The notes below the pieces were generated by a model. That model saw nothing but the letters and a program-made list of their open reading frames with translations, made no database searches and had not been told where the DNA came from. From NCBI GenBank assembly GCA_021805775.1, contig JAJZED010000002.1:148390-212389 (forward strand): a DNA stretch of 64,000 bases, in the 5' to 3' direction. This DNA comes from a bacterium. GTDB lineage: Bacteria > Vulcanimicrobiota > Vulcanimicrobiia > Vulcanimicrobiales > Vulcanimicrobiaceae. The translations under genes and the position numbers were made by a program. Numbering within the stretch: the stretch's first letter is position 1; the number at the start of each line of letters is the position of its first letter. Positions 42,698-51,112 of this stretch are shown piece after piece.

Positions 42698-43153
42698 CTA
42701 CCGCTCCGGCGCGAGCGCACCGCGCAACGCATCGCGCAGGTCGCTCGGAAGCGGCTTGCTCTTGCGCGTCGATCGGTCCATACATGCGCACGTCAAGGTA
42801 AAGCGCGCCCCGGCCTCGCCGAGGCGTTCGTTCATGACGACGGTCTGCCAACGCAGACTCGCAGTTCCAACGTATTCGATCGAGGTCTGGAGTTCGAGCC
42901 AATCATCCATTAGCGCCGGGCCGAAATACTCGGCATCGGTTTTGACGCGTGGTAACCAAAAGTCGTAGGTCTCGAAGATTTTTTCGTAGGCGAACCCAAG
43001 ATCGCGAAAGAACTCCATCTCCGCGCGTTCGATATACCGCCAATATGCGGCAAAATACATGATTCCCGCCGCGTCGATATCGGCCCACTGGACGCGCACG
43101 CGCGTGCGAAAAAGTCGCGCGCCGGGCGGGCGCGTGTCGATGAAGCGGCTCAT
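42698..43153 (-). CDS. Hotdog-fold acyl-CoA thioesterase (4-hydroxybenzoyl-CoA thioesterase/YbgC type)
   Basis: 151 residues with the family signature 'VRVQWADIDAAGIMYFAAYW' (catalytic Asp) followed by 'YIERAEMEFFRDLGF' and 'ALMDDWLELQTSIEYVGTAS'. The ATG at 43151-43153 overlaps the ribE stop. It likely hydrolyses an acyl-CoA, substrate unknown. Upstream in-frame sequence is shadow of ribE. Confidence 0.85.
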   Translation of the reverse strand: MSRFIDTRPPGARLFRTRVRVQWADIDAAGIMYFAAYWRYIERAEMEFFRDLGFAYEKIFETYDFWLPRVKTDAEYFGPALMDDWLELQTSIEYVGTASLRWQTVVMNERLGEAGARFTLTCACMDRSTRKSKPLPSDLRDALRGALAPER

Positions 43154-43749
43154 CGGCGCTCTCCAAGTGCCGCTGCGACGTAGCGTGCGATCGGATCGAT
43201 CTCGACATTCACCGCACTCCCAACGGAGCGCGATCCCAACGTCGTGCGCGCCAGCGTTTCGGGAATCAGTGCGAGTTCGAACCAATCTTTGCCGGTTGCG
43301 GCAACCGTCAAGCTGACGCCGTCGACGGCGATGTAGCCCTTCTCGACGATGCCGTCGGCGAGACGTGCCGGGCGCTCGATGCGCATACGTTCTCCCTGCC
43401 CTTCGGGCGTGCGTGCGATGACGCGCGCTCGCGCATCGACGTGTGCGTAAACAAAATGCCCGCCCATGCGGTCCCCGACCCGTAAACTGTACTCCAGATT
43501 GACGCGTTCGTCGGGTACGAGCGAGCCGAGCGTGCTACGTTCGATGCTCTCGGGAACAACATCGAAAGCAACGCGGTTGCCGAGAATCTCGGTGGCGGTG
43601 AGGCAGACGCCGTTGACGGCGATGGAATCTTTCACCTCCGGGCGCTCGCGTTCCACACCCTCGCATTCCACGAGAAGCCGCATCCCGCCGCGTTCGTCGC
43701 GCAGCGCGCTCTCGACGCGGCCGTTATACGCGATCAGGCCGCTAAACAC
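43150..43749 (-). CDS. ribE: Riboflavin synthase alpha subunit
   Basis: Dismutates two lumazines to riboflavin. Two tandem lumazine-binding repeats: 'MFSGLIAYNGRVESA...VNGVCLTATEI' then 'VYAHVDARARV...VDGVSLTVAA'. The active-site 'NGVCLT' is present. 199 residues. Overlaps the deaminase gene by 8 bases and the thioesterase by 4. Confidence 0.94.
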   Translation of the reverse strand: MFSGLIAYNGRVESALRDERGGMRLLVECEGVERERPEVKDSIAVNGVCLTATEILGNRVAFDVVPESIERSTLGSLVPDERVNLEYSLRVGDRMGGHFVYAHVDARARVIARTPEGQGERMRIERPARLADGIVEKGYIAVDGVSLTVAATGKDWFELALIPETLARTTLGSRSVGSAVNVEIDPIARYVAAALGERR

Positions 43750-44239
43750 GCTCGCCCCCCGGTCGTTTTCGCTCCTCGGTCGCTCCCAATAAATGACTGT
43801 TCACCGCGACGACCTCATCGGCGAACTCCGGGTAGGAGCGAACCTCGACCCCCGCGGCGCGTAGCAGACGTTCGCCATGCGCTTCAACGAAGAGCGACGG
43901 CTCGGCATACGCATAGACGACCTGCGGGATCCCCACTTCGAGGATGCGCACGACGCAGGAGCGACGAGGTGAGAGCCGCGCTCCGCACGGCTCGAGCGAA
44001 CTATAGAGCGTACACGCGCGTAGGTCGACGCCCGCTCGCTGGGCCTTTTCAATCGCAGCCTCTTCGGCATGTGCGAGATCGTCGTTTTCGCGACTGTATC
44101 CGGTTGCGACGCATCGGCCCTCCGAATCGACGATCGCACAACCCACCGAGAATGCGCGCTTCGAACGCGGGGCGGCGTGCGAAAGGAGGATCGCTTCTCG
44201 CAGCCATGCGCGGTCGCGCGCCTCAGTGGAGAGCGTCAT
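43742..44239 (-). CDS. ribD: RibD deaminase domain as a separate protein
   Basis: 165 residues of the cytidine-deaminase fold: 'VGCAIVDSEGRCVATGYSRE', zinc motif 'DDLAHAEEAAIEKAQ' (His-x-Glu) and 'LYSSLEPCGARLSPRRSCVV' (Pro-Cys-x8-Cys). In most bacteria this domain is fused to the reductase as RibD; here each half has its own gene, with 17 bases of overlap. The ATG at 44237-44239 precedes 'TLSTEARDRAWL'. Confidence 0.85.
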   Translation of the reverse strand: MTLSTEARDRAWLREAILLSHAAPRSKRAFSVGCAIVDSEGRCVATGYSRENDDLAHAEEAAIEKAQRAGVDLRACTLYSSLEPCGARLSPRRSCVVRILEVGIPQVVYAYAEPSLFVEAHGERLLRAAGVEVRSYPEFADEVVAVNSHLLGATEERKRPGGERV

Positions 44240-44861
44240 CGGTATTTTCAAGGTCGAGCACGGCACAGTTTCCCAGAGTACGCACGCCGAGCAGATGGAG
44301 ACGACGATCTTTGTCGTGCCGGAACGCGCTCGAATCGACAAAATGCGCCCGGCCGCGACTACCGAGAAAGCAGGGCGAAATCGAGAGGCGCATCCGCGTG
44401 AAGAGACCCGCAGCGAGGAACGCGGTCAACACGCGAGCCCCGCCTTCTACAAAAAGGCGCGCGAGGCCGAGAGATTCCAACTTCGCAACGATACCGAATG
44501 CGTCGGCTCGCTCGAGTGCGATCACGTCGGCGAGGTCGCCGATCTTCGTTTTAATCTCGTCGACGACATCGTTCGGCGCAAGCACGATACTGCGCGGCCC
44601 TTCGCCGCCAAAAAATCGCGCCTCGCGCGGAATGGCACCGCTCCGGGTAATCGTCACGCGGCGCGGTTGCGTCCCGGTTGCACGCAACGACGGGTCGTCG
44701 CGGCGAATCGTCTCGGCCCCAACGAGAATGGCGTCGTAATCGGAGCGTAATCTGCGCACTTCGGCGAAATCTTCTTCGCTGGAAAGCACGAGCCGCTCCG
44801 CGGAGTCGTCGTCGAGAAAGCCGTCGAGCGAGATTGCGGCCGAGATGACGACTTCTTTCAT
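44223..44861 (-). CDS. RibD reductase domain as a separate protein (DHFR-like fold)
   Basis: 212 residues. 'VVISAAISLDGFLDDDSAER', 'YDAILVGAETIRRDDPSL', 'LESLGLARLFVEGGARVLTA' are the reductase-half signatures of 5-amino-6-ribosylamino-uracil-phosphate reductase. Next to the deaminase gene and ribE, so it most likely performs the NADPH reduction in riboflavin synthesis. The ATG overlaps the comF stop region (4 bases). Confidence 0.84.
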   Translation of the reverse strand: MKEVVISAAISLDGFLDDDSAERLVLSSEEDFAEVRRLRSDYDAILVGAETIRRDDPSLRATGTQPRRVTITRSGAIPREARFFGGEGPRSIVLAPNDVVDEIKTKIGDLADVIALERADAFGIVAKLESLGLARLFVEGGARVLTAFLAAGLFTRMRLSISPCFLGSRGRAHFVDSSAFRHDKDRRLHLLGVRTLGNCAVLDLENTDDALH

Positions 44862-45472
44862 CGTTCGCCGCGCTTGCGCCCGAGATCGGTGAGGGCTACG
44901 ACGATCGCGCGCTCGACGATCGCACCGCGTGCGCGCAAGGCACGAGCGGCATCGGCCAGCGTCGCTCCGGTCGTGCAGACATCATCGACGAGCGTCACCG
45001 AGGTTCCGACGAGCATCTCGCCGGCGCCGCGAAAGCGGTCGCGAGCGACGAGTCGTTCGGCGCGCGAGCGCCCCCGCTGGCGATCGCGCGCGACGAAGAG
45101 CAGCGAACGGCTCGTCGCGCGCTCGCCGCTCTCCGCCGCGAGGTACGCAAGCCGCTCTCCGCCGTCGAACCCACGTCGGATACGGCGCGAAAAGCTCGTA
45201 GGAATGCCGACGAGATGGCGATCTTCCGCGCGAAGCGCCGCCCCTAAGCGCTCGCCGAGGGTGGCGGCAACGTCGCGACGCCCGTCTTTCAGCGCGAGCA
45301 CCGCCCGCCTCCAAACGCCGTCATAGGGCGCGAGCGCGCGAACTTCGATACCGAAGACGAGTCGCCGTAACGGCGCGCGTACGGGCGCGCAGCGCAGGCA
45401 GAGCGCGCTCCCGGAGGCATGACAGCAAATGCACCGTGGAGGAAAGAGCAGGTCGAGTGCGCGCTCGAGCAT
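44858..45472 (-). CDS. comF: ComF-family phosphoribosyltransferase-like protein
   Basis: 204 residues. N-terminal cysteine cluster 'LFPPRCICCHASGSALCLRC' (zinc finger-like) and C-terminal PRPP loop 'VTLVDDVCTTGATLADAARA'. ComF supports DNA uptake in competent bacteria and is widespread elsewhere. It begins the run that leads into the riboflavin genes. Confidence 0.88.
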   Translation of the reverse strand: MLERALDLLFPPRCICCHASGSALCLRCAPVRAPLRRLVFGIEVRALAPYDGVWRRAVLALKDGRRDVAATLGERLGAALRAEDRHLVGIPTSFSRRIRRGFDGGERLAYLAAESGERATSRSLLFVARDRQRGRSRAERLVARDRFRGAGEMLVGTSVTLVDDVCTTGATLADAARALRARGAIVERAIVVALTDLGRKRGER

Positions 45473-45517
45473 ATCCGTCCTTCACGCGCGATCTCGAAGA
45501 CGACAAGTGCGGGAGCA

Positions 45518-46537
45518 TCATTCATTTGCAACCGAACAGGCGACGAGTTCGCTACCGGCCTCGACGCGATAATCGAGCCCGACGAGCGCATCGCGCAGCC
45601 GGGAACCTGCGCCGACTGCGGCTCGGTCCCACAGGACGCTGCGTTCGACGAGTGCGTCACGCCCGACACTCGCACCGACACCGACGACCGTTGGGCCGAC
45701 GACGTGCGCTCCTCCCTCGATCCGCGCCCCGGCTCCGATCCAAACCTTACCTTCCACGCGGGCGCCGGCGGCAACGAATGCGTCCTCGGCGACACCGACC
45801 GGGCGCGCGCCGATCGGAACGAATCGCCCTTCGAGCACGTCGTAGGTCGCACGTCGATACTCTTCAGGCGTGCCGATATCCGTCCAATATGCCGCAGGCG
45901 CGCGGAAACCGAAGAACGGCGCCCCCGCGCTTTCAAGCCCGGGAAAGACTTGTTTTCCGAAATCGTAGAACGTCGCCGCGGGAATCTCGTTGAAGATCGC
46001 ACGCGAAAAAGCATAGATTCCGGTATTCACCAATCGGCTGCGCTCGGTTCCAAGCGCGGGCTTTTCCTGGAATCCGACGATGCGTTCGCGTTCGTCGAGC
46101 ACGACGACGCCATATTGATCGACTCGTTCGCGCGGCACCAACCCGATCGTCGCAACGGCATCGTTCGCGCGGTGCTGCGCGAGCAATGCATCGAGTGGAA
46201 GATCGGTCAAGTCATCGCAGCCGACGACCACAAAATGCTCGCTATCGGCAAAATAGGCTTCCATCTGTTTGAGCGCGCCGGCGCTTCCCATTAACTCGCG
46301 TTCGTGTAGGTATTGCAGACGCACGCCGAATCGCGAACCGTCGCCGAGCGCTTCGCGAATCGCGTCGGGAAGATAGAAAATGTTGATTGCAATTTCGTCA
46401 AAACCGTACTTTTTCAGATAGCGAATGACGTGAACGGCATTCGGTTCGCCGGCAACGGGAACCAACGGCTTGGGAACTTGTTTGGTCAGCGGATAGAGGC
46501 GCGTCGAGAGCCCTCCTGCGAGAATCATCGCTTTCAT
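45518..46537 (-). CDS. Sugar-phosphate nucleotidyltransferase with left-handed beta-helix tail (1)
   Basis: Makes an NDP-sugar from NTP and sugar-1-phosphate. N-terminal 'MKAMILAGGLSTRLYPLTKQ' then 'PKPLVPVAGEPN'. 'GSAGALKQMEAYF' and 'GCDDLTDLPLDALL' follow. The C-terminal ~85 residues are hexapeptide-like ('VWIGAGARIEGGAHVVGPTV'). 339 residues; the frame upstream of the ATG at 46535-46537 is shadow. Mannose-1-phosphate guanylyltransferase or glucose-1-phosphate enzyme; the sugar is undetermined. Overlaps wecG by 4 bases. Confidence 0.85.
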   Translation of the reverse strand: MKAMILAGGLSTRLYPLTKQVPKPLVPVAGEPNAVHVIRYLKKYGFDEIAINIFYLPDAIREALGDGSRFGVRLQYLHERELMGSAGALKQMEAYFADSEHFVVVGCDDLTDLPLDALLAQHRANDAVATIGLVPRERVDQYGVVVLDERERIVGFQEKPALGTERSRLVNTGIYAFSRAIFNEIPAATFYDFGKQVFPGLESAGAPFFGFRAPAAYWTDIGTPEEYRRATYDVLEGRFVPIGARPVGVAEDAFVAAGARVEGKVWIGAGARIEGGAHVVGPTVVGVGASVGRDALVERSVLWDRAAVGAGSRLRDALVGLDYRVEAGSELVACSVANE

Positions 46538-47298
46538 CGGCCTTGCCGTCCTCCTAAAAATGCGCGCAGCTCTTCGAAAAGCGCTAGCGCGACGAAATGC
46601 GGCAGCGCCAGCTGCCGCCGCCAGCGGTGGGGTTCTCGAAGCAAGCGGTAGAGCCATTCGAGATTGAGGCGCCGCCAGCGCTCCGGGGCACGCGGAACTC
46701 GACCGACGAGCGCGTCGAAGCTGCCTCCGACGCCGATGCCGGCGCCGGCGCCGCTCTGCGCGAGGTGATCGGCGAGCCAGAGCTCCTGGCGGGGCGAGCC
46801 GAGACCGACGAAGAGCAGGCGCGCTCCGCTCCGCGCGATCTCCTCGGCGACTGCGGTCGCACGCTCGGCGGGGAAGTAGCCGTCGGCGGCACCGGCGACA
46901 CGGAGCCCCGGATAGCGTTCCGCGAGCAATCGCGCCGCCTCGATAGCGACGCCGGGAGCAGCCCCGAGAAGATAGATCGGCAGCGCCTCATCGGCGGCGG
47001 CCGCGCAAAGCCGCTCGAGCAATTCGATACCGGTAACCCGAGCGGAGATGCGCGCGCCGCGTCGCCGTGCGGCAGCGAGGACGCCGACCGTGTCGCAGAC
47101 GTTGAGTGCGCTCGCTGCGAGCGCCGCACGAAAGCGTGCATCGTGCTGGGCCGCGACGACCATCTCCGTTCCGAGCGTCACGATCTGTGCGGAGCGATTG
47201 CTACGCGCGAACGCGAGAATGCGTTCCGTCGCTTCCTCGATATCGACGCAATCGAGACGGCAGCCGAGCACTTCGACTGAAGCGGGGCCCTCGCTCAC
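46534..47298 (-). CDS. WecG/TagA/CpsF-family glycosyltransferase (GT26)
   Basis: 254 residues with 'IVTLGTEMVVAAQHDARFRA', 'ADGYFPAERATAVAEEI' and the signature 'LLFVGLGSPRQELWLADHL' plus 'GIGVGGSFDALVGRVPRAP'. Members add ManNAc-type sugars to lipid-linked precursors of surface polysaccharides. Adjacent to the nucleotidyltransferase, together pointing to cell-envelope glycan synthesis. Confidence 0.9.
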   Translation of the reverse strand: MSEGPASVEVLGCRLDCVDIEEATERILAFARSNRSAQIVTLGTEMVVAAQHDARFRAALAASALNVCDTVGVLAAARRRGARISARVTGIELLERLCAAAADEALPIYLLGAAPGVAIEAARLLAERYPGLRVAGAADGYFPAERATAVAEEIARSGARLLFVGLGSPRQELWLADHLAQSGAGAGIGVGGSFDALVGRVPRAPERWRRLNLEWLYRLLREPHRWRRQLALPHFVALALFEELRAFLGGRQGR

Positions 47299-48173
47299 GC
47301 AGCATAGGCGGCGAGTAACGGTCGCAACCGCCGTGCGAGGTCTTCAGGCATGCCGTCGAGCGGCAGCCGGCAACGACCGACTGCGAAACCGAGTTCGCCC
47401 ATCGCCCACTTGATCGGAATCGGGTTACTCACGGTAAAGAGCAACTCGAAGAGTTCGAGGAGCGACCGGTGTATGCGCGCCGCTTCCTGCGTTCTACCCG
47501 CCGCAAATGCGTCGCGCATGGCGACGAACTCCCGCGAACAAAGATGCGTCGCGACGCCGACGATACCGTCGGCACCGAGCGCAAGGCCCGGCAGATAGAG
47601 GTGATCGTCGCCGACGAGAAATTGAAAGCCCTGCGGCCGGTCCCGCAGAATCGTCGCGAACTGCTTGAGGTCGCCGCTCGATTCTTTCACTCCGAGGACG
47701 TTCGCATGTCGCCGCGCGAGCTCGACGAGCGTTGCCGGTACCATGTTGGTCGCCGTACGCCCGGGGATATTATAGATGGCAATCGGCAGATCGGTCGCTT
47801 CGGCGAGGGCTCCGAAATGCGCGAGCAAACCGCTCTGCGTCGGTTTATTATAGTAGGGGACGACGGCAAGCAGCGCATCGGCGCCCGCAGCTTGCATCGC
47901 ACGCGCGGCGGCAATAGATCCGCGCGTCTCGTTCGTACCGGCGTTAGCGATGACGCAGGCGTCGTCTCCAACGGCCTCCTTCACCGCGGCGACGAGTTCG
48001 ATCCGTTCTTTATCGTCGAGCGCCATGCCCTCACCGGTCGAACCCGCTACGACCAACCCGTCGTTTCCCCGATCGACGAGCCAACGCGCCAATCGCTTCG
48101 CCTCGCGAATATCGAGCGCGCCGTCTCCGTCGAAAGGCGTGATCATTGCCGTAAGAATGCTACCGAAGTTCAC
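47295..48173 (-). CDS. dapA: 4-hydroxy-tetrahydrodipicolinate synthase
   Basis: Aldolase condensing aspartate semialdehyde with pyruvate. 'LTAMITPFDGDGALDI', 'VAGSTGEGMALDDKERIEL', the Tyr in 'ALLAVVPYYNKPTQSGLLAHF', and the Schiff-base Lys in 'HANVLGVKESSGDL'. 292 residues. Overlaps lysC by 14 bases and wecG by 4. Confidence 0.95.
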   Translation of the reverse strand: MNFGSILTAMITPFDGDGALDIREAKRLARWLVDRGNDGLVVAGSTGEGMALDDKERIELVAAVKEAVGDDACVIANAGTNETRGSIAAARAMQAAGADALLAVVPYYNKPTQSGLLAHFGALAEATDLPIAIYNIPGRTATNMVPATLVELARRHANVLGVKESSGDLKQFATILRDRPQGFQFLVGDDHLYLPGLALGADGIVGVATHLCSREFVAMRDAFAAGRTQEAARIHRSLLELFELLFTVSNPIPIKWAMGELGFAVGRCRLPLDGMPEDLARRLRPLLAAYAA

Positions 48174-49395
48174 CGTTCATCACTTTCTGCTGCGCGAGGT
48201 CGAACGCATCGAAGACCGCGCGCTCGGCGCGCGCGGCATCGGGTTCGGGAACGAGAACCGAGATGGTGACATTGCTGTCGGTAAGGTGGATGACTTCTAC
48301 GTTCTCGGCGCTCAGCGCTTCGACGACGCGGAGAACGACGCCCGGCAACTCGCGCATCCCCGCCCCAACGATCGAGAGCTTCGCGCAGCCTTCGCGAACG
48401 CGAACCGCAAGGTTCAGATCGCCGAGCAGCGCTCGCAGTTCGGTCCCTCGATCGCCGGCAACGACGAAGGAGACACCCGATTGATTGATCGCGACTTGAT
48501 CGATCGATATTTCGGCGCCGGCGACGCGCGCGAACATCTCCAGCTCGACCTCCATGCGCCGCTTCGGAGATTCGATATCGCCGCGAATAACGCGCACCCA
48601 CGTTAGGCGCTCGCTGACGGCGACGCCGGTAACCGGCGCATCGTGGCGCATGCTTTCGACCACTAACGTTCCACGATCGTTGGCTAGCCCTTTGATTGCG
48701 TAGGTTCGCTCGCGCTCTCGTGCGTACTCGGCCGCTACGGCGTGCATGACTTTCGCGCCGTGGTTCGCGAGTTCGGCCATCTCTTCGAGCGTGGCGCGGG
48801 CGATCGTCCGGGCTCGTTCGATGCGACGAGGATCGGCGGTCATCGCGCCGCTGACGTCGGTATAGATATCGATGCGTTCGGCGTCGAGCGCATCGCCGAT
48901 CGCCACGGCGGTGAGGTCGCTTCCCCCGCGTCCAAGCGTCGTCGTCGAACCGTCTGCAGTCGCACCCTGAAAACCGGTAACGACGGGAACGTACCCGGCG
49001 GAGATCGCCGCCGATAACGCGGTAGGATCGACGGAACGGAGGCGCGCGTTGCCGTAGCGTGCGTCGGTGAGCATCCCCGCCTCGCGGCCGGTAAATGCGC
49101 GCGCCGCAATACCGTTATCGCGCAGGAATTTCGCAACGACCGCGGCGGCGATGTTTTCGCCGCAGGCCAACAGGAGATCGCTTTCGGGTGTTGCGCTCTC
49201 GCCATCGAGAAGCCCGAGGAGCATATCGGTAGAGTACGGCGCGGGGGCGCGCCCCATCGCCGAAACGACCACGATCGGTGAAAAGCCATCCGCTATCGCA
49301 TCGCGTACGCGTGCGGCGATATGTCCGCGCTGTTCGGGAGTTGCAACCGAGGTTCCGCCGAATTTCAATACGGCGATGCGTGCGGGCGCGCTCAC
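48160..49395 (-). CDS. lysC: Aspartate kinase
   Basis: First enzyme of the aspartate family. 'IAVLKFGGTSVATPEQR' at the N-terminus, 'GFQGATADGSTTTLGRGGSD', 'DVSGAMTADPRRI', and two C-terminal ACT repeats (from ~residue 265: 'VTGVAVSERLTWVRVI' and 'LSIVGAGMRELPGVVLRVV') that usually bind lysine/threonine. 411 residues from the GTG at 49393-49395, overlapping the asd stop (GTGA). Confidence 0.94.
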   Translation of the reverse strand: MSAPARIAVLKFGGTSVATPEQRGHIAARVRDAIADGFSPIVVVSAMGRAPAPYSTDMLLGLLDGESATPESDLLLACGENIAAAVVAKFLRDNGIAARAFTGREAGMLTDARYGNARLRSVDPTALSAAISAGYVPVVTGFQGATADGSTTTLGRGGSDLTAVAIGDALDAERIDIYTDVSGAMTADPRRIERARTIARATLEEMAELANHGAKVMHAVAAEYARERERTYAIKGLANDRGTLVVESMRHDAPVTGVAVSERLTWVRVIRGDIESPKRRMEVELEMFARVAGAEISIDQVAINQSGVSFVVAGDRGTELRALLGDLNLAVRVREGCAKLSIVGAGMRELPGVVLRVVEALSAENVEVIHLTDSNVTISVLVPEPDAARAERAVFDAFDLAQQKVMNGELR

Positions 49396-50396
49396 CGCAG
49401 ATACCCACGCGCGATTAACAATTCTAAAATTTGCACCGCATTCGTTGCCGCTCCTTTGCGTAATTGGTCGCCGGTGCACCAGAGGGCGAAGCGCGTTCCG
49501 TCGTTTCCTTCGGCGCGCAGCCGCGCTACATGCACCTCGTCGCTCCCCTCAACGTCGCGCGGCGTCACGATGCCTTCCGCGTGAAAATGTATACCCGGCG
49601 CTCGCTCGAACGCCGCTTGCAGCAGCGCTACCGTCGTCGGGCGTTCCGTCCGCACGACGATCGCCTCGGCATGCGCGGTGCGGACCGGCACGCGCACGCA
49701 GGTCGCGATTGCCTCGAGATTCGGTAATCCAAGCATTTTCTTCGTCTCTGCGGCGACCTTGCGCTCCTCTCCGCTCCATCCATCGGCATCGAAGCCCCCG
49801 ATCTGCGGCACGACGTTTCGCGCGAGTTGCGCTGGGAAAACGACTGCCGGCTCTTCGCGATCGCCGAGCGCCAGCGCACGCTGCCCGTTATCGAGCTCTT
49901 CGAGCCCGGCACGCCCGGCACCACTTGCGGCTTGATAGGTCGATACCACGACTTCGCGCAGCCCTGCGGTGTCGCGAATCGGAGCGAGTGCGAGCGAGAG
50001 CAAAATCGCCGTGCAGTTGCCGACGGGAAGAATGCGATGTTGCGCTTCGAGCGCGGCGGCGTTGATCTCCGGTACGATCAACGGCATCTCGTCGCGTAAA
50101 CGAAAGGTCGGATTGTTATCGATGCAATAGATGCCGCGCGCGGCAAGATCGGTGAAAAAGGCTTCCCCCAGCGACTCCCCGCCGGCGAAAAAAACGACGT
50201 CGCGATCGGCGAGCGCTTCACCGGTCGTCGCGCGGACATCGAGCATCGCGCCGCGGTATCGCACCGCGGCCTCTCGGTCGCGCGAGCCGAATGCGGCGAG
50301 GTGGGCGAGCGGAACCCGGCGCTCTTCGAGAACGCGCAACAGCGTCTCTCCGACCGCACCGGTTGCACCGACGAGCCCGACTCGGAGCGCGTTCAC
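49392..50396 (-). CDS. asd: Aspartate-semialdehyde dehydrogenase
   Basis: Reduces aspartyl phosphate with NADPH. 'RVGLVGATGAVGETLLRVLE', the active-site Cys in 'ILPVGNCTAILLSLALAPI', 'VSTYQAASGAGRAGLEEL' and a His-containing 'VRVPVRTAHAEAIVV'. 334 residues. The 4-base overlap with dapB continues the coupled dapB-asd-lysC-dapA run. Confidence 0.95.
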   Translation of the reverse strand: MNALRVGLVGATGAVGETLLRVLEERRVPLAHLAAFGSRDREAAVRYRGAMLDVRATTGEALADRDVVFFAGGESLGEAFFTDLAARGIYCIDNNPTFRLRDEMPLIVPEINAAALEAQHRILPVGNCTAILLSLALAPIRDTAGLREVVVSTYQAASGAGRAGLEELDNGQRALALGDREEPAVVFPAQLARNVVPQIGGFDADGWSGEERKVAAETKKMLGLPNLEAIATCVRVPVRTAHAEAIVVRTERPTTVALLQAAFERAPGIHFHAEGIVTPRDVEGSDEVHVARLRAEGNDGTRFALWCTGDQLRKGAATNAVQILELLIARGYLR

Positions 50397-51112
50397 AACA
50401 CGAGATCGAGGCCGACATGCAGCCCGGGCGGAAGCCGACGCACGCCGCGTAATGCCGCGACGATGCCGTCGGAGAACGATTCACGCGAGAGCGCATCGTG
50501 ACGCAAGGTGAGCATCTCGCCGCGGCCTCCGAAGACGACCTCTTGGTGCGCTACGAGCCCCGGTAGGCGCACGCTATGAATGACGACATGGGCCGCCCCA
50601 GCCGCCTCCATTTTTTTTGCGGTTACTTGCGCCGTCCCCGATGGGGTATCGCGCTTCGCATCGTGATGCATTTCGACGATCTCCGCTCTCGGAAAGGTTC
50701 GTGCAATTTCAGCCGCAACCCGCATCATCACGACCGCGCCGATCGCAAAATTCGGAACGAAAAATGCCGGAACGCGCAGTTTTTCCGCCTGCGCTCCGAT
50801 ATCTTCGAGCGTGCTCTCACTCCAGCCGCTGCTTCCGCTCACGATTGGGATTCCGCGCCCGACGGCATCGCGCGTCCAGCGCTCGCTCCCCGGATGTGTC
50901 GCAACATCGAGGAGCACGTCGATCTCTCCGCGGGCGAGCAGCCCTTCCAGCGATCGCACGTAACCGGCCACGTCGAGTTCGGTGCGCTCGCTGACCAGGC
51001 CGCCGATGAGTTCGAGCCCCTCCGCATCGCGAACGGCTTCGGCGGCGACTCGTCCGAGCCGCCCTGCGATGCCGACGATGCCGATGCGCAGCGGCGCGCT
51101 TACCTCAGACAC
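50393..51112 (-). CDS. dapB: 4-hydroxy-tetrahydrodipicolinate reductase
   Basis: NAD(P)H reductase of lysine/DAP synthesis. 'IGIVGIAGRLGRVAAEAV', 'VSGSSGWSESTLEDI', 'FFVPNFAIGAVVMMRVAAEI', the catalytic 'EIVEMHHDAKRDTPSGTA' (His-His-x-x-K-x-D-x-P-S-G-T) and 'VIHSVRLPGLVAHQEVVFG'. 239 residues. The GTG at 51110-51112 overlaps pcrA by 8 bases. Confidence 0.94.
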   Translation of the reverse strand: MSEVSAPLRIGIVGIAGRLGRVAAEAVRDAEGLELIGGLVSERTELDVAGYVRSLEGLLARGEIDVLLDVATHPGSERWTRDAVGRGIPIVSGSSGWSESTLEDIGAQAEKLRVPAFFVPNFAIGAVVMMRVAAEIARTFPRAEIVEMHHDAKRDTPSGTAQVTAKKMEAAGAAHVVIHSVRLPGLVAHQEVVFGGRGEMLTLRHDALSRESFSDGIVAALRGVRRLPPGLHVGLDLVL

